Shown here piece by piece: positions 36,861 through 50,399 of a DNA stretch of 64,000 bases (positions are counted from its first letter, which is position 1; the number at the start of each line of letters is the position of its first letter). A program made the translations under genes and the position numbers. Source of the stretch: Sipunculus nudus (taxonomy: Eukaryota > Annelida > Sipuncula > Golfingiida > Sipunculidae); contig CM049313.1 of the NCBI GenBank assembly GCA_026874595.1, positions 12,519,508 through 12,583,507 on the forward strand, read 5' to 3'. The notes beneath the pieces were generated by a model. That model had not been told where the DNA came from and made no database searches. It saw only the letters and a list, made by a program, of their open reading frames with translations.

Positions 36861-39850
36861 GACCACGTGACCACCGGGCTGGTCGTTGACCGATGGAGTG
36901 TACCAAATGGCCGTAAGCCCCTGTAAGCAGGATTTGATTAGCCTCGCCCTTCTAAGCATAGCCTAGGATGAGGACAAGCGGCACTATTAACATACTTAAT
37001 TGTTTACTGAACTCTGACATCACAACCAGTGTCAGATACACACGAACGAAAAACTACGACCTAGAAATCAGAGCAAATTTTTTTTATAAAAATGCTGCTC
37101 CACATGTATTGGAATTATATGGTAAAGATCATAAATTTATATCAAATGAGCTGAAATATAAATGGCCAAAGAATATCATAAATGCAAATAAAAGAATCGC
37201 TGTGAGTGTTACCAGGCATACTTGTGTATAAGGGTGTGCAACAATACAATATATTACAATTGAATTAGATAACCAAAGTAATTTAAATCAAACGAATACT
37301 TTTCAACATCACCCAGTGAAGGTGTTTTTCGATCCTTTTGAAGCCAGTCGACACGAAAATCGGCTTGCTACTGTAGGTTTGTCAAAGCTGGCTAAAGGAA
37401 TTTCACTAACACGGTTCCGGCCCCAAGGCTACACATAGATGAAGTTGTATGTATATGTATTGGAAGGTCAGTCTTTAGTAATATCTGCCTTTTACAGAAT
37501 GACAAAGCCATGACACTTATTATGGCTGGGTCAATAAAGGCAATGTATTCTTTCATTTTCCCCAGGCCGTCAGTTTTACCAGTGTCAATGTATCTAATCC
37601 GTACACAATTTTTACACTTTGTTATCATTCAATAGGACTGAGCTGCAAATGTAAAGTGATTGTCTGAAATGACAAGGAACACGCCTACAGGGAACACGCG
37701 TTTATTATTCCCACCAAACCAAGAAGCTGAGCGGGTGGTCCCATCACCTAATAGAACTTATTGTATTCTAAAGGTATACGTTAATGAATACCCTGGACCA
37801 TGGATACCCGGTGAAATGAATAAACACCCAACCTTGTATTAAAGATTCTGACGTTTGTTCAGCTGATTGGACGTTCAGTTTATTGAATACACATTATACC
37901 AGTATATATCTGTTACACGCGGCATATTCTCCGAACAGTGTATTCCGGTGTATACGGCCTGGATTATATTTAGGCACACGAACTGGAGTTCATTAATCCC
38001 GTCTACCAACGCCACAAGAGCTCCCGGAAACCGTCTGCTGAAGTTGAGATGTGACTACTTTTTTAAGCTGTTTCCAGGTAATGTGTTCTTTTTTTTTTTT
38101 TTTGCTAAAATTTACGAAGTAAACACAAATAAATATATTTTAACATTTACGTTTTGATAGCATTGACTTTTCTTTCGCCGACCATTGTGGAGTTTTCATG
38201 GCGTTTTACATACGTCAGACTAATTTATCATATTTACGGTATGCTTTCCGACGCTGTTGATTGATTCTTCCAGACAATATCACATTTAAGAAAGGCTTTT
38301 TCCTGTGTTTAACGCAGCTGGTTAATAATGTTTAGTAAAGATACTGAAGAAAGAAAAACAGCTGCCGCGTATGAGTGAAAACACGTTTTAATATGGAACA
38401 TTATGACTAAAATAATCAGAATCCAATGAAATAGTTTATATGCTATCAATACTTTCAGCCTGAAAGATTTTTTTTATATCATGCGTGATATCTTTGCAAC
38501 CACTGTAAAAAGTTACAGTTAAAAAACTTGAAGGATATACCATCTGGATGTGGAATAATGTGTCAGAACAATAGTTGTTGCAAAATTCCTAATGATCAAC
38601 GAATAAAGCGTGCTTGACTGGAAGGTCATTCAAAAGATATTATTTGAAAATCGTCGGCACAGTTAATTTGTATTGAATACATCATGAAACATTACGACCA
38701 GGTAGTCTTTACGACACTCTTAATTTTTCATTAGGCAGTCTAAAAATATTTATTTTTTTATAATCATCGGTGTGAAGCATAAAACCGCCAAATAGTGTAA
38801 ATCTCTAACACACCCGGCACGTTTGAAAAAAATGGAATCTCACCTTCATGTACATTTTCATGAACATTTTGTTACATATATTCATAACACCTGTAAATAT
38901 TTGACATTGCGTTAATATTGAATTAATTTTGTAAAAAAAGTGATTTAAGGATGGGTATAAACAATAATTCCAAATAATATGCAACATTGTTTTTTTATAA
39001 ATTATTTATTTTTCGAGAAGACCTGAAGTTGCGTGAACTCGTGACAATTAAAATAAAATTAAGTGTAAAATTTATCCGCCCAACCGCTAATTGCAGACGT
39101 GATGTTAAAAAAGTCATCATTGGTTTTCTGTTTGTCTAGACAAGTGCTAAGACTGAAAAGATGTTCCTAAATAATCAAAATGAAACCAGTTATACTTTTT
39201 ATGAACCCGTGTCTTTGCCTCGCGCAAAAGAGAATGTCTCTTTTCTTTCAAGGAGAGTGTCTATTCAGAAAAGACGAATATGGAAGCTGACACAGATGTC
39301 TAGGTTGACAACACTATTTTATATTTTTTTATAATCTCCCCCCCCCCTTATTTTTTTTCTGTCTGTGTGTACACTTTATCTCCAACACGGATGATTTTCC
39401 ATAACTTTTAAATTTCGTGACCTAATTAGCAGATTTTGGCTAATAAGTCCATTACCACATATAATTGTCGACGTAGATTGCATTTTTGGAAAATTTTGTC
39501 CCCTTTTAAACATTTTATTATATATTTCATTTTAAAAATCAAACGAAAGGTCAATGTCATCCAGATTCCAGGAATTTTAAACACGTTTATTGTGGGAGCT
39601 GGCAGCATCAGAGTTGCGGAAGCGATCGCTGGGCGTTTAGGTCTCTACCTTGGGTCTTATTTTAATAAGGCTTAATTTGTGTTAAAAATAAAAAAATGAA
39701 ACATTATGGAAAAAGCTGAATAGTGGAATGAACATACAATATAAGCATATTGTACGTAAATCAAGAAATGTAAGAATTTCTTCCATGAAGCTGTTAAAAT
39801 ATAACCCTGCGTCTGTCATTAGTGTAATTTGATCAGCTTATCAACACGAT
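36861..39850. other. Low-copy AT-rich DNA, no gene seen
   Basis: No gene is supported. The frames present are 60-96 codons, with no recognisable domain or paired splice signals. T- and A-runs occur near 38090-38105 and 38750. Confidence 0.5.
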
Positions 39851-39856
39851 TCTAGG

Positions 39857-40044
39857 TGTCTTGTCTAAACAAGTGGTACAACGTAGTACGATGGGGGTAT
39901 ACCTCACGGATAGTTGAACAGAACTGTTAAAATACGTTTGGACAAAAGAATGTCTTGTCTAAACAAGCGGTACAACGCAGTACGGTGAGAGTTTACCTCG
40001 TTGATGAATGGACATAACTGTTCAAATTCGTTTGAGCACAAAAA
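39857..40044. repeat. 94-bp tandem duplication
   Basis: TGTCTTGTCTAAACAAG begins at 39857 and at 39951. The two units share GGTACAACG-AGTACG, TTACCTC/ATACCTC and a GTTTG end, with scattered substitutions. Confidence 0.8.
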
Positions 40045-40092
40045 ATTCTTGCGTAGCATAAAGACACCATATAACCCCTACATAATACCATC

Positions 40093-40687
40093 AAAGGTGC
40101 CCATTCACCTACCTTTTGAAAAAAAATGAATTTATGTTATTTCTGACTTCCTCTGTGTATATATTAATAATTTAAGGGTAATTGTGGTTATGAAAAGTTC
40201 TTATAAAGCCTCGCTGAAGGATGTATGAACTTGTTTTTCAACAACATGTTTGTTAACACAGCAATGTTGACACATTGGAAAAAATGTAACCTTAGCGTAA
40301 TTTTGTTTATTAAAAGTTCTTATAAGGCCTCCGTAAAGGATGTATGAACTTGTTTATCAACAACATGTTTGTAAACACAGTGTTGTTGACAAAAGGGAAA
40401 AACATGTAACCTTAGTTGGTAGGTTGCATATATGTGGAAGTAGAAAGGTCACTTGTTGCAAAACGCCATTTTCAAAGCTCTAGCTTATTTGACTTGCCGC
40501 CAGATGCCCTTGTTGAATTTTTTTATTATTATTTTTGCGGGCCCCCACACATTTTAAACACGTTAATATAAACAAAACAAGCAGTCTGTGTGCGGGGATA
40601 TCCAAGTTTTCTGGCCTATTTTTTTATAAAAGCTCCAGAGGATCGCCTTTAATTTACAAAGGTCAGACAGGTGATTGGTCCCCTTTA
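40093..40687 (-). repeat. Dispersed repeat, right arm of the 20-kb-spaced inverted pair
   Basis: This is the inverted counterpart of 20258-20757. It is longer because an internal ~119-bp block (AAAAGTTCTTATAAAG at 40193 and again at 40312, running to AACATGTAACCTTAG-like sequence) is tandemly duplicated here and not in the left arm. Confidence 0.75.
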
Positions 40688-41788
40688 ATACAGTACTTGG
40701 ACGCCATTTTTGACCAAAATTACTGCAGAATGAGTAGTATGAATAAAATAATAGGCACCCACAGTAAATGAAATGAGATACTTTTCTCTCCCTGTGTTGT
40801 ATGGCTTGTTTAGACCACACACTGTTGTACCTGCACAGGTGCCACATTTTGTCTTGACGAGAGTTTGTCTGAGCTAGGCTTATTCATGTATAAACTCACG
40901 TCTCATTTGATCAGCTCGCTTGAATGGATCAAAATTTAATTAACGTTATTGCGCACAATCTGATCAGTTCGTGTGTACTGATATCAGCTGGGGTACGTGT
41001 GGCCCGAGTACGTCAGGACCAGGGGACATCTCGTCTAGACAGCACATTATGTTCATTCACACAATATTCCTTTGTTACTGATCATTCAGGAAAATTCTTT
41101 GTCACTCGGTCTAAATACTGGTTAATGTGAAGCACGCTGCAGATTTAAGAAATCACCTAAAACTAAGGCAAAAAAAGGTATGGTTCTCAGGCACTTTTTT
41201 TCAGAAATCAGTGCGGGCGAGCGGGTTCTTTAATACCTTTTTTCTATGTTTCGATAAAAATAGTCTTATGATCAGGGTAGAGCATGAAAATAACATATTT
41301 TTTTCTAAACAGATAAAAGCACTATATAAAAAAGGAACACTTTTCAAAATTTTATCATTTTATCTTCTTGAAAAATGAAAATCAAAATAAAAAAAGTTTT
41401 GATGCGGGAGGTTAAAATTAATACGGGTGGTGCCTGAGAACCATTCCTTTTATTTTATTTATTTATTTATTTTATTTATTTTTTTTTTTTTGGCTAACTG
41501 ATCATAACTATGAATTATTCCTCTCTGAGCACACATTTCGGGAATATTTTATGCACATGTATGGAAGGTCTCAGTATTACGGCAGTGTCTGCTGTCTCAA
41601 CTAAACAGGTCAGTTTAAACGTCAGGAATTCACCCTGTTTCATATTTAAATAGCATATATGAAATAATAGGTGAAATTATTTAGTTCCCGCTTCATATGG
41701 CAGCGTAAAATGAAACTATTATTTAATAAGAGTAGAGAACTCGCTATTAATGGTTACAAGGGCAATATCGCCATACCTGTCTGTGTGT

Positions 41789-41833
<45 letters not shown>

Positions 41834-43850
41834 CATATGCGTGCGTGTAGGTGTGTGTGTGTGTTATCGGGATATAAATGATTTTCAGCCTTAGTTTTTT
41901 CCATAAACCTATATCATTTATACGTCTTCTACTTTATGCAAATCGAAATCAGTTTATTCTCACAGCTCCATATTGATACTAACGAATCATCCGTTATACC
42001 ACAGAGGATTTACGTGACAACGGTTAAATACCCCCACCGTCATCTATGATACAGATTATACTGTCCGTGACCGAACTGTGCGGGTAGACGCGGAAGGACG
42101 ATGGGTCATCTGGGCAACCTTTGTGAGCGTTGGAATTTAGTTTCCTGTTTGTTACGTAACAGTGGTTGGATACATGGTGCCATAGAACCATATGATGACC
42201 TTTTCACATTAAGTCTTCACAAAAGCAGCCCAACACAGCCACATTTTGGTGGTAAACATTTCCTTAAGATACAATACAATAACTCCAGGGGCGTAACCAC
42301 TTAATCACGCGCAGACTTTCACGTGGACTTTAAACTGAACACCTAATAGACATTGAGAGAAGGGGACAGAGTAACAGGGGGCTTTAACAACTCCGGATGA
42401 ATGAAACTCATTTCCGTCCTTTTGAGTTAACTGTGAAGCAGTCCCAATATAGTTTTGTAAGCGAGAGCAGAACCGAAACCGTCTTTTTCATTATGTAATA
42501 GAGACTGTAAAATCACATTACTGCAGGTGGTCTTCTTTCATTTCACGATGCAGCCTCTGAATAAGTAGGCAAGATCGAAACTTCATAAGAACTTATTTTT
42601 TTATGATACTTTTTCCATGAAAAGGATATGGGGTCATTAGTTTTGAGAAATGGACACAACAATTCCACGCGTGGTAGATAAATTAATATCAAAGATAATA
42701 ATAAGTGTAGTAACATGTTTTACCACATCTACTTAATTTTTGGACAGGTTATAAATCGGACCAATAAATCCTTGAAATTGCGGCCCTTTTGTTCGATTCT
42801 TTTTTTTTGTTAATCGGACCTGGAGGCTGCCTCTCATCTGCCGATCCTTACAGTTTTTCCAACCGGTGTATAGCATTAAGTATCAGCAAGACCTGCCCTC
42901 GTGAATAATTGACTGGTTGTTATCGGCGTGGTATCTCTCTCTCTCTCTCGATTTAATACACTGATAACCAGATTAAAGAAGAGTTTTGACTGTATGTATC
43001 GTAAGGTATCCTTCACAGACCTACCATGATTAAAAGGCCACGTCAATGGCGTTATCTGGGATTTGACCGATAAAAATATACATATGTCTATCAAGATGTA
43101 CTTACTTATCCTCACAGAGAACAATGAATAGAATAAGAGTTAAAAGGACTAGCATGGAAGGGCTGACAGGCTTGTTCATTATAACATATGAACCGTGTGT
43201 GTATTTAGACCCCTATCTCTTGTTATGAACTTTCCCTTTAAACTATATTGAAGCTAAATCAGAATAAAAAAAAGTATTGAGTACCTCGTTAGCCTGTAGT
43301 CAAATAAAACATACGGAAACCCTGATATGCTTAACTTAATGAAAGTCAGTACATTATTTTTCCAGACCGACTCCCATGATGTATTAGGAATTATATCCCC
43401 CGAGTATTTGCCGACGCCGTGGATTTCTTCCCTTCCAGTGAGGGCGTCTTTTATATACATTGTCCGTGTAAACTTACGACGGGTCATACATCTTACTGAA
43501 TATACTTTCCAGGGAATTCTGAAAAAAAAATGAAAAATTTTCATCTCGAACAGAGAAGGATATAAGGACGGATGTGTTTTCTGACTTTGTGAAGTGAACC
43601 ATTTTTCCTGGTTTTCCAACCAGTTTTTTTTTTTTTTTTTTTACATTTTTAAATTCTTATTGTCTAAGTCGGTCTTTTAGTATTTATGATACTAGTACAT
43701 ACAGGGACGTAGGAACCTGAGCTGGAAGCGATGCTTTTAAAACATTCCTCAACAGAAAAGACAACGCGAGTCGAAGCAACTGACCTATGCATGGTGTAGT
43801 TATTAAAGTGCTAGCTGTGAATGTCATTAATTTAACCAATTGTTTTAATC
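40688..43850. other. Low-copy DNA with microsatellites, no gene seen
   Basis: No gene is supported. A (TA)n(TG)n microsatellite lies at about 41780-41865, a CT run near 42930, and poly-T at 43623-43642. The longest frame (121 codons, minus, 43254-43619) has no recognisable domain. Confidence 0.5.
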
Positions 43851-46060
43851 ATATTATGAACAAAAACATTGCATCAGCGCATAAAAGGTAGAACACCGAT
43901 TTATCAGTTTATCGCTTGACCTGAGATTTTTCTTCTTTCAGTTTACTTTGTCAGACAGATAGAAACGGTTATACCATGATTGAACAAAACTTTGATCATT
44001 GTAATGCATATACGGTTCCGTTTAATCTCTTTATTACATGTAACTATGTATCACACAACATTACCCAATAAAATCAGTAGGGTATTTTTTCACCTGTTTA
44101 TTCATATTTGCTATTCGCTCAGAAATTTGCAATTTATTTATTTCAGGCTCCATACACAGTAATATACTTTACTCTTATTGTACTAAGCCTTAACAAAGCT
44201 TTTATATTTTTTCTTCTTCATTTGTTATACTAAGCTATACTGATCCTTTATGATCTCTCTGTCCCCTGGGTATGATAACTGTACCTCTCAGGATTTTGTT
44301 TTTCCGCGAATTAAACAATAATCCCTGAACATTAGAGGTCATTCTTACAGGCCTCGTCGCCACATCAGGCAACCATTTTCCAAATGGATTCCACAAATGA
44401 AAGAATAACAGAGAATGTCTCTAAACTAATACATTAACAGCGAATTAATCTATGATCTCTGTCTTTAGGGCGCTCATGACATATCTGAGCAGATAAACAA
44501 TGAGGTTAACCCGCTAATTAAAAAGCAGTTCCTAAAAAGGTAATCCCTGAATATCACAGACGGTTCAGGAAGAATTTGTATAGTAACATAATATCATGAA
44601 CAAAAACATTGCATTAGCGCATAAAGGTGGAACACCGATTTATCAAAGTTTTTCACTTGACCTTAGATTTTTCTTCTTTTCAGTTTACTTTGTCAGACAG
44701 ATAGACATGGTGATACAATTATTGAACAAAACTTTGATCATTGTAATGCATATACGGTTCCGTTTAATCTCTTTATTACATGTTACTATGTATCACACAA
44801 CATTAACCAATAAAATCAGTAGGGTATTTTTTCACCTGTTTATTCATATTTGCTATTCGCTCAGAAATTTGCAATATATTTATTTCAGGCTCCATACACA
44901 GTAATATACTTTACTCTTATTGTACTAAGCCTTAACAAAGCTTTTATATTTTTTCTTCTTCATTTGTTATACTAAGCTATACTGATCCTTTATGATCTCT
45001 CTGTCCCCTGGGTATGATAACTGTACCTCTCAGGATTTTGTTTTTCTGCTAATTATACAATAATCCCTGAACATTAGAGGCCATCCTTACAGGCCTCGTC
45101 GCCACATCAGACAACCATTGTCCAAATGGATTCCACAGATGAAAGCATTACAGAGATTGTCTCTAAACCAAAACATTAACAGCGAATAAATTTATGATCT
45201 CTGTCATTAAGGTGCTTATGGTATATCTGAGCCGATTAACAATGAGGTTAACCCGCTTATCAAAAAGCAGTTCCTGGAAAAGTAATCCCTGAATATCGCA
45301 GACGGTTCAGGAAGAATTTGTGTAGTAACATAATATTATGAACACAAACATTGCATTAGCGGATAGAGGTGGAAAACGGTTTTTCGCTTGACCTGAGATT
45401 TTTCTTCTTTTCAGTTTACTTTGTCAGACAGATAGACACGGTAATACCATGATTGAAGCAAACCTTTGATCATTGTAATGCAAACAGGATTCCGTTTAAT
45501 CTCTTTATTACATGTAACTATGGATCACACAACATTACCCAATAAAATCAGTAGGGTATTTTTTCACCTTTTTATTCATATTTGCTATTCGCTCAGAAAT
45601 TTACAAAATATTTATTTCAGGCTCCATATACAGTAATATACTTTACTCTTATTGTCCTAAGCTTGAACAAAGCTTTTATATTTTTTTCTTCATTTGTTAT
45701 TGATTCACGATAAAAGCTATACTAAGCCTTTATGATCTCTCTGTCCCCTGGGTATGATAACTGTACCTCTCAGGATTTTGTTTTCTGCTAATTATACAAT
45801 AATTCCTGAACATAAGAGGCCACTCTTACAGGCCTCGTCGCTACATCAGACAACCATTTTTCAAATGGATTCCACAGATGAAAGCATTACAGAGATTGTC
45901 TCTAAACCAAAACATCAACAGCGAATTAATCTATGATCTCTGTCATTAGGGTGCTTATGGTATATCTGAGCCAATAACAATGAGGTTAACCCTCTTATTA
46001 AAAAGTATTTCCTGAAAAAGTAATCCCTGAATATCGCAGACGATTCAGGAAGAATTGGTC
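43851..46060. repeat. ~740-bp tandem repeat, three copies
   Basis: Unit starts, marked by ATATTATGAACAAAAACATTGC, lie at 43851, 44591 and 45333, giving periods of 740 and 742 bp. Shared landmarks in each copy include TTTTTCTTCTTTTCAGTTTACTTTG, ATCTCTTTATTACATGT, AGTAGGGTATTTTTTCACCT, TATGATCTCTCTGTCCCCTG and a CAGACGGTTCAGGAAGAATT end. Copies differ by scattered substitutions and small indels. Short open frames (60-102 codons) recur at equivalent places but are interrupted differently in each copy, so coding is not supported. No terminal repeat marks a transposon. Confidence 0.92.
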
Positions 46061-48595
46061 GAAAAATGAAACGCGAAAACGTTTTTAATTATATTTAAAA
46101 GTGTAGGAGAATTGATTACCTGGTAATTTATATAACATACCTGTCTGCTAGTTCGGTTTATTTATTTCACTTGCACCTGTTTCTCATATGTTACATATAT
46201 CAAGTTACATGCTTTTATATTGGTCTTTATTAACATAAGTACGTACTTGTGCAAGTCGGGTGAATAAGGTTTCAGAGATAGTTTCACTATGTTTTATAAT
46301 AGATCAAATCCGTTTTGCCAGTGGGGCTGTACTTTGATACTTAATATTTTGACATGAGTAATATGTCCTGCTACAAATTAAAGTCAAGTAAATTCGTGAA
46401 TAAGGGAACTGATGATTTATCTGCAAACAACCCTAAACACTAACAAGATGTATTCGTGACATAAACGCCAGGCCTCTTTGGCAGACAGCTCTAAACGATG
46501 CCATAGCATTCTCGTTTGTTCAAACAGGGCGAGATTTGACGAGACTAAATTAGATAAAGCATATAAATTCCGCACATGGCAGAAACCAGACCTTTTTGGT
46601 TTAAGAATTGCGCTTATTCTTGTTTGACGCCAAACGTATTAAGATTTTACAAGACACTGACTGTGTCTACCAAGAATGAAAATGCTACCAAGAGCATACG
46701 CTCCCGAGGCAGCGGAAATCTTACGCTTCTAAAGAAGCAACTGATTTTCACGCTGCCAGCTTTGACCGTTTATGATATATTTAGACACCAGATGGCGGTT
46801 CGTTGTCCGCTGAACAAAACGTGCGTATGATGTGACAAGCAGTCAACCAGATGCCAATAAACAAACACTCGACAGGCATCCTGGCTCCGCCCATAGCTGC
46901 GCTTCAAGCGCCGTTTGAAGACAGTTTACTTTCGAATTGTAATTGCTCCCTCTGCATTCTCGCATCATCGACCGATTCGATTCTGACAGTATGACTGTGT
47001 TAACGTAGCCATGTTTCTGGTGTCTGCAGAACTGAAACCAGCCAGCGAGGTGTTCACGCAGCCTTTGTTGGTACGTTTCGTTTGCATAACAGCTCACCGA
47101 CCGGGCATCCTATGTGCCCAAGGCCCTAAGCAAACCGTCTGCGGCAATTCTCTCTGAGCCTGTGGCCTGTTCAGACGGTTACCGGGGCGATGAGCTGTCA
47201 TGGTTGGCTCCGTGTATTCCTCGCTTGGCTCTGTCTTCCAGCACAAGGTCTCATCTGATTGGACAAAACTACAGTGCTCCCCTCTGGTGTAGCAATTCAG
47301 GATACGAGGTCATAACAAACAGCGCTTACCATTTAGGAAGTAGGCCTATAGTTAAAGCGCTGTGTAAAGAGCGTACCAAAAGCAGTAAATCAAACATCCC
47401 TCGTATTTAAACGTGACTGAGTAATAAGCATTTGCGAGAAATCTCACTTATTCTCGTTTGACGAAAAATGTGCGAGACTAAACGAGACTTGCAGTTGAAT
47501 CATTGGGAGCTCATCAAATGCTACACAGAAAACTTATCTCTAGCTCATAAAGCTACAGAATAATAGATTTTTTTATGAAACTTGCACCTGTGTCTATGAA
47601 AACTTGTCAGATGCTGTTCTATGCAGAAAACTAAACCGGACTTGCATAATATGTGTTAGAAAAAATAAGGCACGATATTTGAAGTTTAAAAGAATTTGCC
47701 CCAAAATAATCACCACATTTACTGCAGGACGAAACCGTTTGTCCTCAGAAAGAAAGCCCATGGATCTTATTTTCAGATTAAGTTGAGATATCGCTAAAAA
47801 TAAGTTGTTGGTATTTCATACTGGACCGCCTCCTGGTGGCCATGTTCGCATAGAAAACAATAGGCTTCCAGCCTGGGCCCATCGTACAATTTTTATCATG
47901 TTCTAGGATTTTGCTTGTGTGAGAATATTGTGTTAGAAAAACGATAAACAGAGAGTCAACTGGAGAAACAGACATGGCGACTAGCCTGAAATCACAAACC
48001 TTAAGCTAGAGACGATAAAATGGGAATGATCAAAAATAAGTAATCTGCACATGATACATGCACAGCTTTGGGACCATTTGGGACCATGACAAGTAGATAG
48101 TTTCTACTAGTAATGTTTACTGCATTGGACTAGTCAGTGGCCGGGTCTGTTCCGGAAGATATGTAACAATGTGCTTGGCATGTCTGATGAAATACGGCGT
48201 CATATAGAGAGGTTTTCGATCAGTTAAAAGTTTACATGTTATTTGAGACTTTCACCCCGGAAAGCTATCAGGCCTTCACGCTTCATATTAAATTTTAAAA
48301 ATCTCCTGAATTGTATGAGCTAAGGTTACACTTCAGATGAGTTCACTCTCTTACTTGGTAAAACTGAAATTTATATTGCATGTCCTTTATTAACTTCTTT
48401 GTTGGAATTTACCGCCTCTATTTAATGCTAACTTAACAAGTATATGTATATGCACATCTGCAGAATCCCATTCCGGTTTCAGACTAAATGACAGGGCGGT
48501 ATCAAACGTTTTATACCCTGGTGCTAATCGGCCCCAATGACTACTGCACCTGCGGGCTCTGGATGCGTAATCGTCCTTATTGCTGGGTCACCACC
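46061..48595. other. Low-copy DNA, no gene seen
   Basis: No gene is supported. Part at 46850-47410 is less AT-rich and carries 84- and 98-codon frames on opposite strands without recognisable domains. A short block with CTCGTTTGAC and ACTAAACGAGAC (47455-47490) resembles 46512-46550 in diverged form. Confidence 0.5.
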
Positions 48596-48599
48596 GAGG

Positions 48600-48775
48600 G
48601 ACCCCCGAAAGGGCCTTACCATTAAGCATGCAGAGCTCTCACCCACGGTGGGGACAGACCGTAAAATATAACCCCCCCCCCCCCACCCCGGCTGAGATTT
48701 GAACTCGCAATCTCCTGGCTTTGAATCCCATGCTCTTCACCTGAGCAACAGAAGCTGGTATATTGCACCTTTAAT
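48600..48775 (-). mobile_element. tRNA-derived SINE-like element
   Basis: The minus strand from about 48765 down to 48690 reads like a tRNA. It has TTGCTCAGGTGAAGAGCATG (A-box region), then GATTCAAAGCCAGGA (anticodon-arm region), then GCGAGTTCAAATCTCAGC (B box GTTCAAATC). The T stem is imperfect and the acceptor stem is not convincing, so this is not a functional tRNA gene. The C13 run and GC-rich sequence on the other side, towards 48600, would be the tRNA-unrelated body of a SINE. Exact ends and target duplications are not visible. Confidence 0.5.
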
Positions 48776-49247
48776 AGTAGCTCTTATAAAATTATGTCCA
48801 GAATGATAAACACCCTAGTAGGATGAGCAGTACGACCTACTTGTTGACGGTGACGTCACATGTACCTGAAACTGAAAAATGAAAAAAAAAAATAGAGAGA
48901 GTAAATGCTGGTCATTTATTATAAGACATGAAGGTAATATTGCTGCCTTTTTAAACAGACCTCATTTCTTTCTCTGGATATAAATATGAAGAATTAGGTG
49001 CGCGGTATAGCGATGTAGATTGGGCGTTGGATTTTCGAACTCTGCCTGTGACTCAAATGCAAAATGATCAGTTCTGGATAAAATATAAAAGATTCGGGGA
49101 TGGGGGGGGGGGGGTTCTTAAAGCTAAAACTTCTAGGTCTTTGCGTGATGTAATTCACACAATTATAATTAACCAAATAATTACATAACTATATCTACTT
49201 CCTCATGGTATCGAAAATTATGTATTTTAAGAAGCAGTTTTAAAACT
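48776..49247. other. Low-copy DNA, no gene seen
   Basis: No gene is supported. A weak tRNA-like string (TATAGCGATGTAGATTGGGC, then TTTTCGAACTC) lies at about 49005-49045, and a G12 run lies near 49101-49113. Confidence 0.4.
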
Positions 49248-49612
49248 CACATTGCGCAGAATCAGACTCACAAGATTACGACTCTGCTGGTCAGGGTTTG
49301 TGGGCTTTGAAATCTACGGCCCACAATGCCTCGGGGCTTCTACATATATAAATGGCGTAGGTCTAAATGAGGGTCATTTAGATCATTCAAATACATCTGA
49401 TAAAGATTGTTTCAAGGCAAATAACATAAATATGGGTGTTTTTGTGGTAAGGAATAATTAACATTCTTGTAAGCATGCGCAAGTGAAATGTAAACAGACG
49501 GTGTTTCCTTGAATGTAACAAACCGAGACAAGTAGTCCCGACTGTCCCACAATGCCAAAAACTGTAAGAGGTTGTTTTGAGTAGGAACGACCTCTGTTGG
49601 ACGAGTGTTATA
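49248..49612 (+). repeat. Dispersed ~400-bp repeat family, copy 2
   Basis: It starts CACATTGCGCAGAATCAGAC and carries CAGGGTTTGTGGGC, CCCACAATGCC, TAGTCCCGACTGTCCC and GAGTAGGAACGACCTC in the order seen at 36449 and 56425. Confidence 0.7.
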
Positions 49613-49846
49613 ACACCACTAGCTGATAAACCCGGTTTACCGAGCTTATTACCGGGGTTTGGGAGATATATTTACTGAGATATGAAATGTTGGCTGATTT
49701 TTTTATTCTAAAAGTTAACAGAAAATATAGTTTTTCAGTTGGAAACTGTCTCAATAAAATATGTATAACGTTTTTTTTTTACATTAATTTTGCTGGGCTG
49801 TGCTTGTGGCAAGAAATTCATACCACGGTAGGTTTACCTTGAAGAC

Positions 49847-50112
49847 CTGGTCAGTGATGATGTTTACATTGCGAACCGGAATGAGACGCGGGGGCATTCA
49901 GGTTTTCGATTATATTTGACTGGATACTATCGTTGGACCTATAAAGATTAGGTTTATGTGAGAAATACATGAAAGATTTATTAAATGTACCTTGCAAGAA
50001 ATTGTTCCTGAAGAAAGAAAATATGCATACCTCAAAAGTAGCAGAAGCGGACCCAACGGGACTCCATGCAGAGGGTCCGTGTCTCATTTTCAGCCACCGC
50101 AACGATTTTTTC
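49847..50112 (+). repeat. Composite repeat, left flanking direct repeat
   Basis: It begins CTGGTCAGTGATGATG and ends near TTTTCAGCCACCGCAAC. The same ~260 bp recur at 51040-51298, with small indels and scattered substitutions. Shared landmarks are TGGATACTATCGTTGGAC, GGTTTATGTGAG, GGAGCGGACCCAA-type sequence and CTCCATGCAGAGGGTCCGTG. Confidence 0.85.
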
Positions 50113-50399
50113 AGTGGGAAACTTTCTCAATAAGATGTGTATAATTGTCTCCGCCAAAACAGAGTTTTGCGGATACTATGTTTTCAGTTGGCCGCCGCCG
50201 CAGCCGCATGGGTTTCCGGAGAACTCCTCCGTAACCACTGGGCAGATTATTTTTTAAATTCGGAATTATGATCGGGGCACATGTGAACTACTGCGCCCTC
50301 ATTTATGGTTGACCTCTGACCTTTCCCCACCGCCCAGTGTCCATTTGTGCGTTTGTTTCCACACATAAACCCACATATCTCGGGAACCGTTTGACCGAT

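Noticed and set aside
48690-48765. Functional tRNA gene on the minus strand
   Set aside because: The T stem has mismatches and no acceptor stem closes, so a SINE-derived or pseudo-tRNA is more likely.
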